In this document: one piece after another, positions 1 through 8,950 of the stretch
Layout: each line of letters opens with the position of its first letter
Numbering within the stretch: position 1 is the stretch's first letter
Source: Paracoccaceae bacterium
Lineage (GTDB): Bacteria; Pseudomonadota; Alphaproteobacteria; Rhodobacterales; Rhodobacteraceae
Assembly (NCBI GenBank): GCA_030066175.1
Contig: JASJCC010000011.1
Coordinates: forward strand, 1 to 52,921
Length of the DNA stretch: 52,921 nt
Direction of reading: 5' to 3'
Translations under genes and position numbers: made by a program
Notes under the pieces: model-generated
What the model was told of the DNA's origin: nothing
What the model saw: the letters and a program-made list of their open reading frames with translations, nothing else
Database searches by the model: none

Positions 1-244
1 TTCCAAGCTCAGGCCTCATAGCCAATAGATGACGAGAGCTTCGAGTGCGATTGCTGAGAGGAAGACCTTCGGGCATCTGTTGTATCGGGTTGCCACACGC
101 CGCAACCGGATTAAGATTATGTTCGGTAGGTTGAAGGATTGGCGGCGTGTGGCAACCCGATACAACAGATGCCCGAAGGTCTTCCTCTCAGCAATCGCAC
201 TCGAAGCTCTCGTCATCTATTGGCTATGAGGCCTGAGCTTGGAA
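1..244. repeat. Perfect long inverted repeat (foldback) of an IS end
   Basis: Bases 1-103 are the exact reverse complement of bases 142-244, with a 38-bp spacer at 104-141. I compared the arms by eye and saw no mismatch. The left arm starts at the first base of the window, so it may be longer than 103 bp. The right arm encodes the C-terminus of an IS5-type transposase, so the left arm is an inverted copy of the same IS end. Open frames crossing the spacer on both strands are products of this symmetry and are not separate genes. It may be a real inverted duplication or an assembly or amplification chimera. Confidence 0.9.
104..244 (+). mobile_element. 3' remnant of an IS5-family (IS427-like) transposase
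   Basis: The plus frame ending with the stop at 227-229 reads NRIKIMFGRLKDW followed by RRVATRYNRCPKVFL and ends in VIYWL. This is the typical C-terminal block of IS5/IS427-group DDE transposases, where the RNRIEIMFGRLKDWRR type motif lies after the catalytic glutamate region. Only about 40 residues of roughly 250 remain; the DDE catalytic core is absent. Bases 230-244 (ending GCTTGGAA) may be the outer IS terminus. I infer a non-autonomous remnant. The family call rests on the motif alone. Confidence 0.65.
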
Positions 245-289
245 ACGATTGATAAAGTCCCTTTTGCAACGTTTCTATTCCCTATGTAG

Positions 290-577
290 CAAACGATCCT
301 TGTCTATGCGTTGGTCGCGGGCGTCTTGCTCGCCATTTCCGACTTCATGATGCGCTCTCTGTCCATTCCCTGCGGAATAGGCAAAGTGGAACCCATGTGA
401 GTCATCAATCGCGAGGTCTTTGGTCGGTTATTCATGACATTCATTATCGGCATGGCCGCGTCTGCACTTTGGGATTTTGTGGATGACGCAAGCCAAAAAT
501 CAACGCATGTGACCACCCTGAGAGCGGGAGCTGAGCCCTACCATCGGTACCGCTCCTTTGACTCGAGGTCTGGTTGA
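290..577 (+). pseudogene. Relic of a DUF1772 (anthrone oxygenase-like) membrane protein
   Basis: One plus frame reads VYALVAGVLLAISDFMMRSL, hits a TGA at 398-400, and continues in the same frame as VINREVFGRLFMTFIIGMAA up to the stop at 575-577. DUF1772 proteins share the pattern AGVLLAFSDFVMRAL, then a block ending in INREVF, then FM followed by a hydrophobic helix, so the two halves look like one interrupted gene. The N-terminus, the later helices and a proper C-terminus are missing, and the last 30 residues look random. It sits directly beside the IS end. The family is recognised from pattern memory only, so the call is moderate. Confidence 0.5.
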
Positions 578-721
578 AACATCATCCACACCGCGAAAGA
601 GAGAAGACCGGCCTAACGACCAAACCATCGCGTTCCGCGCCTAAGTGAGCAACTTGCGTTTGTGTCGATGGTCCAATCTGAGATCGGACGCGCGCCCATC
701 AGGATCGTTCACAGCACGCAT

Positions 722-3230
722 TTATCCAATCGAACCCACCGCGGCGGCCGCGTCAGTACGGTGCGACTTTCGCCTGAGTTCGTTTTCCAGAATGTCGATC
801 AACTCCGCCTTATGAAATGGCTTGCTGAGCAGTTGGAGACCATCCTTTGAGGCTTTCCCGAGTTTTTCGAGGGCATTGGGATAGCCGGACATAAGAACGA
901 CGGGCATTTGGGGACGCGTTTTGCCAAGACTGCACGCCAAGTCGATGCCGCTTTGTCCGCCGGGCAGTATCACGTCACTGAGTACGAGGTCGATCGCGGG
1001 GTGGTCGTCTAGAATGCGCTTGGCGTCCTGCACGTTTTTGGCGCTGACCACGTGATAGCCTGAATTCTCCAGAATGCGGATCGTCAGCGTGCGCACTTCG
1101 CGGCTGTCTTCGACGACCAGAACGGTTTTACGATTGTCCGGCAGTGGAGATGCGCGCCTTGCGGGATGCCACGCCGTCACCGGTATTTCATACCGCGGTA
1201 GTAATAGCGTCACAGTTTTCCCCACGCTCTCGTCGCTCTAGATCCGCAGCGTACCGGAAGACTGCCGCGCAAACCCGCGCGCCATGGCGAGCCCCAGGCC
1301 CGATCCGCGGTCCGGCGATTTTGTGGTGAAGAACGGCTCCACCACCCTCGGCAGATCGTCTTGGCGGATGCCAACCCCGGTATCGGTCACCGAGATCATC
1401 ACATAATCGCCGGCCGGGATGCATTCGCCATGGGCGTTTTTCTTGGAGGAAGAGATGACGGTGTTTTCGGTTTTGATGCTCAGTTGGCCGGCATCCTGCA
1501 AGGCGTCACGCGCATTGATGACCAGATTCAGCAAGGCGCCTTCCAGGAAGGACACATCGACCGAGGTCTGGTCAAGATCCGGCGCCAGATCCATGTCGAT
1601 GGCCACCGATTTCGGAATGACCCGGGAAAAGATGTCGCTCATGCTGGAGACGACCTGATTGGCGTTCACCACCTCGGGCGACAATTGCGACTTACGTGCA
1701 AAGCTTAGAAGCCGGCGGGTCAGCTCGGCGCCGCGCTCCGAGGCTTCAACAACTTCGGAGACCAACGCCTCGATGTCCTGCCGGTCGTCGCTCGACCGGA
1801 TCAGTTCGGCATTGCCCATGATGATCGCCAGCAGGTTGTTGAAGTCATGCGCAATGCCGCCAGCGATGCGGCCGGTTGCCTCCATCTTTTGCGCTTGCAC
1901 CAGCTGATCGCGCGTTTCGCGCAGCTCCGACACGTCGCGCAAGATGGCGGCAGAGGCGATCGGCTTGTCGTTTTTGTCCCGCACCACTGAGACCGTGGCC
2001 GAGACCTGCAGCGGCGATCCGTTCTTGGTCCGGACCGTGGTTTCGAAACTGCCAAGTGTCTTACCGCTGCGTAGGGCCTTGGCAAGGTCCGGGCTGTCTC
2101 CACTGCCTTTTGAGGCAAGGAAATCGGTCGAGCGGTTGATCACCTCCTCCGCCAGGTAGCCGAAAAGCCGTTCCGCCGCGGCGTTCCAAAAGCTGATCTG
2201 GCCCTCATTCGACAGCATGATGACCGCGTCTTCGGTGGTTTCAACGATCAGGGCAAGGCGGTTGACCTCACGCTCGGCCTGTGTGCGCGCGGTGATGTCG
2301 GTGCCTGTGCCGCGATACCCGGCAAAACGCCCCTCTGCGTCATGAATCGGCGATCCGCTGACTGAGAAATGCAGGGTGTCGCCCTTGTGCGTTGGGGATG
2401 GCGTATTCAAAATTCTTGAAAGGCCGGCGGGTGTTGAGCTGATCCAGATGGCGTTTCCACTTGCTCGAGTTGCGCTGCGACGCATCCACCAGATCCTCGC
2501 GTTTGCGGCCAAGCGCCACCTCTGGGCCGACGCCGAGGATCTGGAACAATCGATCGGACCCGTAGGTGAACCGCAGATCGGCATCCATTTCCCAGAACCA
2601 GTCAGAGGAGGCTTCGGCAAAATCCTTGAAGCGGCGTTCGCTTTCGGCCAGCGAGTGTTCCATCCGTGTCTGGCTTTCGACGGCCAGCAGCAACAGCCCG
2701 AGCATCGCAGTCCCGGGGGTGAAGGTCAGCACCAACGGCAAAGCGACCTCTTGCATGACCCGTGTCACGATCTCGGCCGGCAGAAAGGTAAAGAGGTAGA
2801 TCTCGACCAGATGCACCACGAGGCCAAAGACAAGCAGCTGCAGCGCGCCGATCCGGACCCAGCCGCGTTGATGCGCGTAGCGGAAAAGCAACCCAAGCGT
2901 GACACAGGAAATGACCACCGCAACACCCACCGGCGCGCCGCCGCCACCCAGCCAGGCGCGGTAGCCACCGGCCATCAGGGCGCTGATGCCGCCCACCAGC
3001 GGGCCGCCAAACAAACCAGACATGCTGAGGATCACCGACCGGGCATCAAAAATGACACCCGGGGCGATATCGATTGGTGTGGACATGCCAATCACGCAAA
3101 TGCCGCCGAAGGTCATTCCAGAGACGACCTGGCCAAGCGTTTCCCCATTCCGCCAATGCCGCAGGATAAAGTCCTGCACCAGGCAGAGCGACAACAGAAG
3201 TGCGACGGATTTTGACAGTTCAACAATCAT
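722..3230 (-). pseudogene. Broken hybrid sensor histidine kinase (5TM-5TMR_LYT, PAS, HisKA, HATPase_c, REC)
   Basis: The gene would encode about 830 residues. It starts with a LytS-like multi-helix sensor region (MIVELSKSVALLLSL onwards), then PAS domains, an H-box GGIAHDFNN, an ATPase domain ending in FFTTK and GSGLGLAM, and a receiver domain with phospho-acceptor motif DLVLSDVILPGG. Two lesions break it. The frame shifts by one base in the GTTGGGG stretch near 2391-2397, after FKNFEYAIP and before THKGDTLHF. A TAG at 1238-1240 separates RQSSGTLRI from SDESVGKTVTLLLPRYE in the same frame. Either could be a sequencing error, but two independent lesions favour a pseudogene. I chose ATG 3230; a TTG at 3272 is possible. 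The receiver is nearly identical in DNA to that of the kinase at 12340-14967. Confidence 0.8.
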
Positions 3231-3868
3231 TAGCGGATGCGTTCCGGACAACCTCTTTGCAATTGGCGCCAAGCTCGGTGTCAGACATTAATCAGCGGTT
3301 AACCATGACCAACGGTGGCCTGGCTTTGACGTGCCTGTCAGTGGGGCAGGGGCCTGTTGCATGACCGTTTTGCGTTGTCCAAGAGACAACTAAGGGCCGC
3401 TTCGTATGTGGGTTTGACGACCCGGCTCGCCGGTGCGACTCGGCTGTCCGCTGGGCGCTTTCTTGCGCAAGGGCAGTGATTCCCCGCCGGGCACGGCAAA
3501 AATTGCTGCACCTGCGCGGTAATTTATGAAATCGGGTGAAAAATGTTCATTCGGGCGGCGGCCTGCCGTGCATAGCCGTGTAAAAGCCAGCTCAAAAGAC
3601 GCATAAAGTACTGATAAAAAGTGAGATATGCGCCTTGGCGTCTATCGGGCTCTCAGCCAAACGACGTTAACACTTCGCAAAACCCGATGCCCAAAAATGC
3701 GGCATAAGTCGCTTGAGCGGCCCTGGTTATGCTGCAACTGCACAATAATCCGGGAGCAGCCATTGCGGTGGCCCTGGGGGCCAAATCATCCTGAAGTTGT
3801 AAGTTGAGCGCACAATCCCCCTGCGCGTTTCACAAACACGGAAGGTGCGGCACGCTGCGTGTCGCAAG
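3231..3868. other. Intergenic region, no gene recognised
   Basis: About 640 bases lie between the divergent kinase pseudogene and the MerR gene. I found no convincing coding frame, RNA gene or strong terminator. The middle part (about 3490-3760) is visibly more A/T-rich than the flanking genes and probably holds the two divergent promoters. A minus-strand frame of 22 codons ends in a TGA that overlaps the chosen kinase start at 3230. It is too short and too poorly supported to call. Confidence 0.5.
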
Positions 3869-4651
3869 ATGACGATGCTGACCAGAACCGAATTTCAGAA
3901 CGCCACCGGGCTGACCCGCAAGGCTCTGCGCGTCTATGAAGAGAAGCGTCTTTTGCAGCCACAAGAAGACAGCCGGCGACAGGCGTTTTATCAATCCAAA
4001 GACGTGGACCGTGCGGTATTGATCAGGCTGCTCAGGCAAGCGGGCATCCCGGTTTCGCAAATCCAATCCTACCTCGCGCCGCCCTCTGTGCAGGAACTAA
4101 GCACCGACAGCACCGAGGATCAGCTTCGCGTTGCGCTGGAAAAGGTAGCGCGCACAGCGAATGAGGCGCTCGACCGGCTCGACGCCTATTCCCGTAGCCT
4201 GGAAAGCTCGGTCCGCCGCTTGCGCTATGGCGGGATGTGGGCCTGGGGCCGTGCGGCGGACATCTCGCAATCCCATGTCGCGCGTTACGTCGCCGATTTT
4301 GTCAAGGAGCTCGACGCGGCTGGGCTACCCAGCGACCGCGTGGCCGCGCGCTATGAAAACGAACGCGCCGACCGGGTGTCGGTGACCTGCTACACCGAGG
4401 CCGATCTGGCCGACGAAAAGCCCGATACCGTTGGCAAACGGATCTTTGTGCCCGAGGACATCTATTTCGCCATGCGCACAACCGGCGTGTCGGGCCGCTA
4501 CAGCTGTTTCGACGCCTGTTACGAAACCCTCCGCTCGCGAAGGCGCAACGAAGACACGGGCGAGCGCGCCTCGGCACCGGTGGAGATCTATATCGACTAC
4601 CCCTGCGACGGCGTGCCCGGCCAGACCTTTGAGGCGATGGTCCTGTGCTAG
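3869..4651 (+). CDS. MerR-family transcriptional regulator
   Basis: A DNA-binding regulator of about 260 residues. The N-terminus has the MerR winged-helix pattern: TGLTRKALRVYEEKRLL, then a wing and dimerisation helix with VLIRLLRQAGIPVSQIQSYL. A helical linker follows (about 75-125). The C-terminal half ends with a GyrI-like ligand-binding style segment (PVEIYIDYPCDG and a final EAMVLC). No cluster of metal-binding cysteines is visible, so a small-molecule or drug ligand is more likely than a metal. The start is uncertain: GTG 3845, ATG 3869 and ATG 3875 are in frame and none has a clear ribosome site. It lies 126 bases upstream of the glycolipid-type gene run on the same strand and could regulate it, which is an inference from position. 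Confidence 0.82.
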   Translation: MTMLTRTEFQNATGLTRKALRVYEEKRLLQPQEDSRRQAFYQSKDVDRAVLIRLLRQAGIPVSQIQSYLAPPSVQELSTDSTEDQLRVALEKVARTANEALDRLDAYSRSLESSVRRLRYGGMWAWGRAADISQSHVARYVADFVKELDAAGLPSDRVAARYENERADRVSVTCYTEADLADEKPDTVGKRIFVPEDIYFAMRTTGVSGRYSCFDACYETLRSRRRNEDTGERASAPVEIYIDYPCDGVPGQTFEAMVLC

Positions 4652-4777
4652 CGCACTGACGACCTGACCACGCCCCTTCCCGCATTTCTGCGGATCAACT
4701 GACCTGTGCCCGGGTTCGGGCGCCGGGCGCAGAACCTGCGTCTGCCCTTTTGCAGCCTCCAGCCACGGAGAAACCTT

Positions 4778-5752
4778 ATGACCCACGACACGCATGTCCC
4801 GCCAACACCCGAAGTGCTGCCCCCGCGCGCCATTCGCGACCATATCGCGCTGATGCGCCCCTCACATTGGTCGAAATCGGTGATCGCCGTGCCGATCGGG
4901 CCGGCGCTGATGATGGGGGACGCAGATGCCTCCCGCCTGCTGGCCCTCGCCGGTGCGGTGGCGATGTTCAGCCTCGCCTCGGGTGCCGTCTATATCATCA
5001 ACGATCTGTCGGATATGGAGAAGGACCGCCTGCATCCGAAAAAGCGCACCCGCCCGCTGGCCTCGGGCGCGGTCAGCCCGCGCGGGGCGCTGTTCCTTCT
5101 GGCGGGCCTTGCCGCGGTGATGGTCGGCTTTGCCTTGGCGCTGCCGCCGCTGATTTCGGCCATCGTCTGCCTCTACATCGCGTGCAACCTGACCTACAGC
5201 CTCTGGCTCAAACATGTGCCGATCATCGAGATGCTGCTGGTCGCCGCCGGCTTTGCCTTGCGAGCCACGGCCGGATACGTCGCCTTTCTGACGGTGCCGG
5301 ATGCCTGGGTGATCGCCACGGTGTTTTCCGGCAGCCTGTTGTTGACCATCGGCAAGCGGCGCGAAGAGATGCTGCGCGTGACCCGCTCGACCGACCATCG
5401 CCCGGTCTTGGCGAATTACTCCGGCCCGCTGCTGGACGCCTATATGCAGATCGCCGCGATTGCGACGCTGGGCAGTTTCCTGGCCGCTCTGATGCGGATC
5501 GTGGATGCGGCTGACCTGAAGATGCTGTTCTTCGTCAGCCTGCCCTTCGCCGTCTACCTGTTCCTGCGCTACCTGCTGGTCGCGTTTGCGGGCAGTGGGG
5601 CGGGCAATCCCACGCGCCTTCTGCTGTCGGACCGCACCATGCATGCCGTTCTTGTGGCCTGGGCCGCGGTGGCTGGTCTAGCGGCGATGCTGGGGCAGGG
5701 GGAGTTGGTGCAAGGTCTGATGGCCTTCGAGACCTCCGGGCACACGTCATGA
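4778..5752 (+). CDS. UbiA-superfamily prenyltransferase, decaprenyl-phosphate phosphoribosyltransferase-like
   Basis: An integral membrane protein of 324 residues with about eight to nine helices. The first aspartate motif is NDLSDMEKDRLHPKKRTRP, and an entry motif MRPSHWSKS precedes it. The N-D-x2-D-x3-DR-HP-KR-RP pattern resembles the branch that transfers phosphoribose from PRPP to decaprenyl phosphate (Rv3806c type) more than the quinone or haem branches. A second charged motif (GKRREEMLR) lies near two thirds. The start has a GGAG 7 bases upstream. Its stop overlaps the next start as ATGA. As first gene of a five-gene run with a glycosyltransferase and an epimerase, it likely makes a polyprenyl-phosphate-linked sugar. 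The exact substrates are inferred. Confidence 0.8.
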   Translation: MTHDTHVPPTPEVLPPRAIRDHIALMRPSHWSKSVIAVPIGPALMMGDADASRLLALAGAVAMFSLASGAVYIINDLSDMEKDRLHPKKRTRPLASGAVSPRGALFLLAGLAAVMVGFALALPPLISAIVCLYIACNLTYSLWLKHVPIIEMLLVAAGFALRATAGYVAFLTVPDAWVIATVFSGSLLLTIGKRREEMLRVTRSTDHRPVLANYSGPLLDAYMQIAAIATLGSFLAALMRIVDAADLKMLFFVSLPFAVYLFLRYLLVAFAGSGAGNPTRLLLSDRTMHAVLVAWAAVAGLAAMLGQGELVQGLMAFETSGHTS

Positions 5753-6678
5753 GCCGCTTTTCCCCCCTTGTGCCAAAGCTGCTCTGGACCCTGCGCGCCG
5801 GGCTGACGGTGATGGCGCTGGTCTGGCTGACCCGCTTTGTCCTGCAGAACTGGGGCGAGTTGGTTGCAGCGGCATCGCGGCTTGACCCGACCTATCTGGC
5901 GCTGGCGGCAGTGGGCGCGATCCTGGGCCTCGTGCCCGGCGCTTGGGCCTGGCACCGGCTGCTGGCACGTGATCTGCCCGAGCTTGAGCCGACGCGGGGG
6001 ATCCTCGTCTACCTGCGTTCCGGGATTGGCAAATACACCCCCGGCGGCGCGTTGGCCTTTGCCATCCAGCACCGCGCTTTGAACGATGACAGGGCCACAC
6101 CGCTCCGGCTGATTGCCGTCTTCGTCGGCACCGCCCTGGCCGCCTGTCTAGCTGCCGCACTCCTGGGCTTGCCGGCCGCAGCCGCTTTGCTGGCACTCCC
6201 GGTCTGGACGACCACCCTGGCCATCGCCCTACCGACATTGGCGCTGCTGCTCTGGTCGTCGACCTGGACCACCTGGCCGGCCTTTTCCAAGATGCTGGCC
6301 CGCCTGGGCCTGCCTGCGCCGCGCGATTTCACCATCACGACCCTGATCATGACCTGCGCCTGGGCGCTGACCGGGCTGCACCTTGCCGCTCTCGGTCTGC
6401 CCTTCGACGCAAGCCCCTTTTTCCTCGTCTCGGCCTTTGCACTCTCGGCCATCGTCGGGATCGTCTTTGCCGTCTTGCCGGGTGCACTTGGCGTCCGGGA
6501 TGGCGCGCTTGCGCTGATCCTTTCCGCCCAGCTAGCCCCCGCCGATGCCCTGACGCTCGCCCTTCTCAGCCGCGCGCTGATCGTGGGTGCAGATGTCTTT
6601 GGTACCACCGCCGCCGCCCTTTTGCTGAGGGCAGAGCGCGGCACCCCTCTTACGCACAGAAAGGCAGCCACATCATGA
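5749..6678 (+). CDS. UPF0104 / lysylphosphatidylglycerol synthase-like transmembrane protein
   Basis: A 309-residue protein with about eight hydrophobic helices. The short motif LRSGIGKYTPGGA (about 85-97) matches the conserved Y-x-P-G loop of the LPG_synthase_TM/AglD-like family, and VFAVLPGALGVRDGAL (about 240-255) matches its second conserved PG-x-G-x-R loop. Members often sit beside lipid-linked sugar genes and are proposed flippases or glycolipid factors. There is no soluble aminoacyl-transferase domain, so it is not an MprF. It overlaps the genes on both sides by four bases (ATGA), which indicates translational coupling. The family is clear, but the function is inferred. Confidence 0.78.
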   Translation: MSRFSPLVPKLLWTLRAGLTVMALVWLTRFVLQNWGELVAAASRLDPTYLALAAVGAILGLVPGAWAWHRLLARDLPELEPTRGILVYLRSGIGKYTPGGALAFAIQHRALNDDRATPLRLIAVFVGTALAACLAAALLGLPAAAALLALPVWTTTLAIALPTLALLLWSSTWTTWPAFSKMLARLGLPAPRDFTITTLIMTCAWALTGLHLAALGLPFDASPFFLVSAFALSAIVGIVFAVLPGALGVRDGALALILSAQLAPADALTLALLSRALIVGADVFGTTAAALLLRAERGTPLTHRKAATS

Positions 6679-7862
6679 CCTCCAAGCGTTTCGACGTCTG
6701 CATCGTTCTGAATTACTACACGCCCTACATGTCCGGCCTGACCGAAACCGCCCGCGTGGTGGCCGAAGGGCTGGCCGCCAAAGGTTGGCGTGTCGCCGTT
6801 GTCTGCACCAGCCACGAGATTGGTCTGTCCTCGCCCCTTCCACGGTACGAGGTGATGGGCGGGGTGCACGTCTTTCGCGCGCCGGTGCTCTTCAAGATCG
6901 GGCGCGGGCCGATCAGCCCGGGGTTTATCCCGCTGGTCCGCCGCATCGCGCGGCGATCCAAGGCCATGCATCTGCATCTGCCGATGCTCGAGGCCGGGCC
7001 GATTGCCAAGCTTGCGCCCGATATCCCGATCCTCTCGACCTACCACATCGACCTCTGGCTCGCCCCCAGCCTGACCAGCAGCTTGCAGATCGCCGCCGTC
7101 AATCACTCGGCTCGCGTGGCGATCCGTGAGGGCGACCACGTGGTGGTCAATTCCGATGACCAGGCGCATCATTCTCTGCTCTGGGACGACATCGCCAAAG
7201 GCGCGTGGTCGTCGATCCCCGCGCCCTGTCTCGATCCGCGCGGTGGGGAGCCGGTGATGCGTGACGGCGCGGGCCATCACGTGGGTTTTCTGGGCCGGAT
7301 CGTGCCCGACAAGGGGATCGAGTTCCTGATCCGCGCCTTCCTGCGCACCGCCCAGCCCGATGACCGGCTGCTGCTGGGGGGCGAATATGAAACCGTTGCG
7401 GGTGGATCGAATATCGATGCCCTGCGCGCCATCGTGAATGGCGACCCAAGGGTGCGGTTCCTCGGCGCGTTAGAGCGGGACCAGACCCGCGATTTCTATG
7501 CCTCGATCGACACCTTTGCCCTGACCTCGGTGGCGGAATCCTTTGGCATCGTCCAGGCCGAGGCGATGATGTGCAGCCTTCCGGTCGTGGGCTCAGACCT
7601 GCCGGGCGGCCGTGTGCCGCTGGTGCAGACCGGCTTTGGCGTCCTTACCGAGCCGGGGGATGTCGACGCTATCGCCGACGCGCTCGTGCAGTTGCGCGAT
7701 TTCCCCGAGCCGGAAAAGCACCGCCTCGCCCGGCTGGCGCAGGACCTTTACGGCGCCGAGGGCTGCGTCAACCGCTATGCCGATCTCATCTCGGGCCTGA
7801 TCGACGCGCGGGCCGCGCGGCAAACCCCCGCCCGACCGCAGCCCGCCCATTCCGGCACCTGA
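6675..7862 (+). CDS. GT4-family glycosyltransferase
   Basis: A 395-residue GT-B fold enzyme. The N-terminal half has the nucleotide-independent Rossmann pattern with a glycine-rich acceptor loop (LNYYTPYMSGLTETARVVAEGL). The C-terminal half has HVGFLGRIVPDKGIEFLIRA and the donor-binding ESFGIVQAEAMMCSLPVVGSD, with the E-x7-E pair typical of retaining GT4 enzymes. It likely moves a sugar from an NDP- or GDP-sugar to a lipid or polyprenyl acceptor in the cytoplasm. It is coupled by ATGA overlap to the upstream membrane protein and followed 20 bases later by an epimerase. Donor and acceptor cannot be read from the sequence. Confidence 0.87.
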   Translation: MTSKRFDVCIVLNYYTPYMSGLTETARVVAEGLAAKGWRVAVVCTSHEIGLSSPLPRYEVMGGVHVFRAPVLFKIGRGPISPGFIPLVRRIARRSKAMHLHLPMLEAGPIAKLAPDIPILSTYHIDLWLAPSLTSSLQIAAVNHSARVAIREGDHVVVNSDDQAHHSLLWDDIAKGAWSSIPAPCLDPRGGEPVMRDGAGHHVGFLGRIVPDKGIEFLIRAFLRTAQPDDRLLLGGEYETVAGGSNIDALRAIVNGDPRVRFLGALERDQTRDFYASIDTFALTSVAESFGIVQAEAMMCSLPVVGSDLPGGRVPLVQTGFGVLTEPGDVDAIADALVQLRDFPEPEKHRLARLAQDLYGAEGCVNRYADLISGLIDARAARQTPARPQPAHSGT

Positions 7863-7882
7863 TCCCCAGAAAGGAAACCGCC

Positions 7883-8917
7883 ATGAACATCACCATCACC
7901 GGAGGCGCGGGTGTCCTGGGCCGCAACCTGATCACCCGGCTGACGGGTGCCGGCTATCATGTCACCAGCCTCGATCTGACGCCCATGCCCGAAATCGTCG
8001 GCTGCAAACAGATCATCGGCGACATCCGCAATGCCGGAACCGTGGCCAAGGCCCTCGCCGGTGCCGACATGGTCATCCACGCCGCCGCCGCGTTGCCCAG
8101 CTACAAACCTGCCGAGATCCGCTCGATCTCGGTCGGGGGGACCGAGGTAGTCATGGCCGCGTGCTACGCCGCGGGGATCGAACGGGTGATCCACGTCTCG
8201 TCCTCGGCGGTCTACGGCTTGCCCGACATCGTTCCCACGCCTGAAGACCACCCCCGCCAGCGCGTCGATCCCTACAACATCGCCAAGATCGATGCCGAGC
8301 TGGTCTGCGAAGGCTATCGCGACAAGGGTATGGTGCTGTCGATCCTGCGGCCGAAGACCTTCCTTGGGCCGCACCGCCTAGGCATCTTTGCCATGCTCTT
8401 TGAATGGGCCGAGGAAGGACGGCATTTCCCGCTGATCGGCGGTGGGCGCTATCGCAGCCAGTTGCTGGACGTGTCTGACCTCGTGGATGCGGTCGAGGCG
8501 GTCATGACCCTGCCGGACGAAACGGTGAACGATGCCTTCAACGTCGCCGCGTCCGAGTTCACCACCTTGCATGATGATTTTCAGGCCGTTTTGGATGTCG
8601 CCGGGCACGGCAAGCGCGTGATCGCGCTGCCGGCCGGGCCGGCGATTGCGGCGTTGCGGGCTTTGGAGATCACCGGAGTTTCTCCGGTTTACAAACGCCT
8701 GATCTACAAGCTCAGTCGCGACGCCTATGTCTCGACGTCGAAGGCCGAGGAAATCCTCGGCATCCGTCCGCGTGTGTCGAGCCGCGAGGCCATCGTGCGC
8801 ACCTTCCGCTGGTGGCAGGAGCAGCTTCCCACAGCCACCGCCCGCCCCGACACCGGCCGCACCAGTCGTGAGCCCTGGAAACAGGGCGCGCTGGGCCTTG
8901 CCAAAGTCATGTTCTGA
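7883..8917 (+). CDS. NAD-dependent epimerase/dehydratase (extended SDR)
   Basis: A 344-residue protein with an N-terminal NAD-binding loop TGGAGVLGRNL and the catalytic block SSSAVYG followed by DPYNIAKIDAE, which supplies the Ser and the Tyr-x3-Lys. The start is set by AGAAAGGAAAC just upstream of ATG 7883; a longer frame would run into the preceding gene. It probably modifies a nucleotide sugar, or the lipid-linked sugar itself, for the neighbouring glycosyltransferase. In mycobacterial arabinan synthesis a UbiA-type phosphoribosyltransferase is followed by a two-step epimerisation, but no DprE1-like flavoenzyme is seen here. Sugar specificity is unknown. Confidence 0.85.
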   Translation: MNITITGGAGVLGRNLITRLTGAGYHVTSLDLTPMPEIVGCKQIIGDIRNAGTVAKALAGADMVIHAAAALPSYKPAEIRSISVGGTEVVMAACYAAGIERVIHVSSSAVYGLPDIVPTPEDHPRQRVDPYNIAKIDAELVCEGYRDKGMVLSILRPKTFLGPHRLGIFAMLFEWAEEGRHFPLIGGGRYRSQLLDVSDLVDAVEAVMTLPDETVNDAFNVAASEFTTLHDDFQAVLDVAGHGKRVIALPAGPAIAALRALEITGVSPVYKRLIYKLSRDAYVSTSKAEEILGIRPRVSSREAIVRTFRWWQEQLPTATARPDTGRTSREPWKQGALGLAKVMF

Positions 8918-8950
8918 CCCCTTCCAAACCCCGAGCAGAAAGTCGGTCCC

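Noticed and set aside
29-229. A 66-codon plus-strand frame, and its mirror on the minus strand, as separate genes
   Set aside because: The two proteins share their ends because the DNA is palindromic. Only the part from about base 104 reads as transposase; the beginning is the inverted arm read backwards.
2376-3215. A long open plus-strand frame of about 280 codons
   Set aside because: It is antisense to the kinase gene, rich in His, Gln and Arg, and has no domain features. High GC makes such shadow frames common.
3869-4651. Calling the MerR gene soxR, cueR or merR
   Set aside because: The cysteine pattern needed for an iron-sulfur cluster or metal binding is absent.
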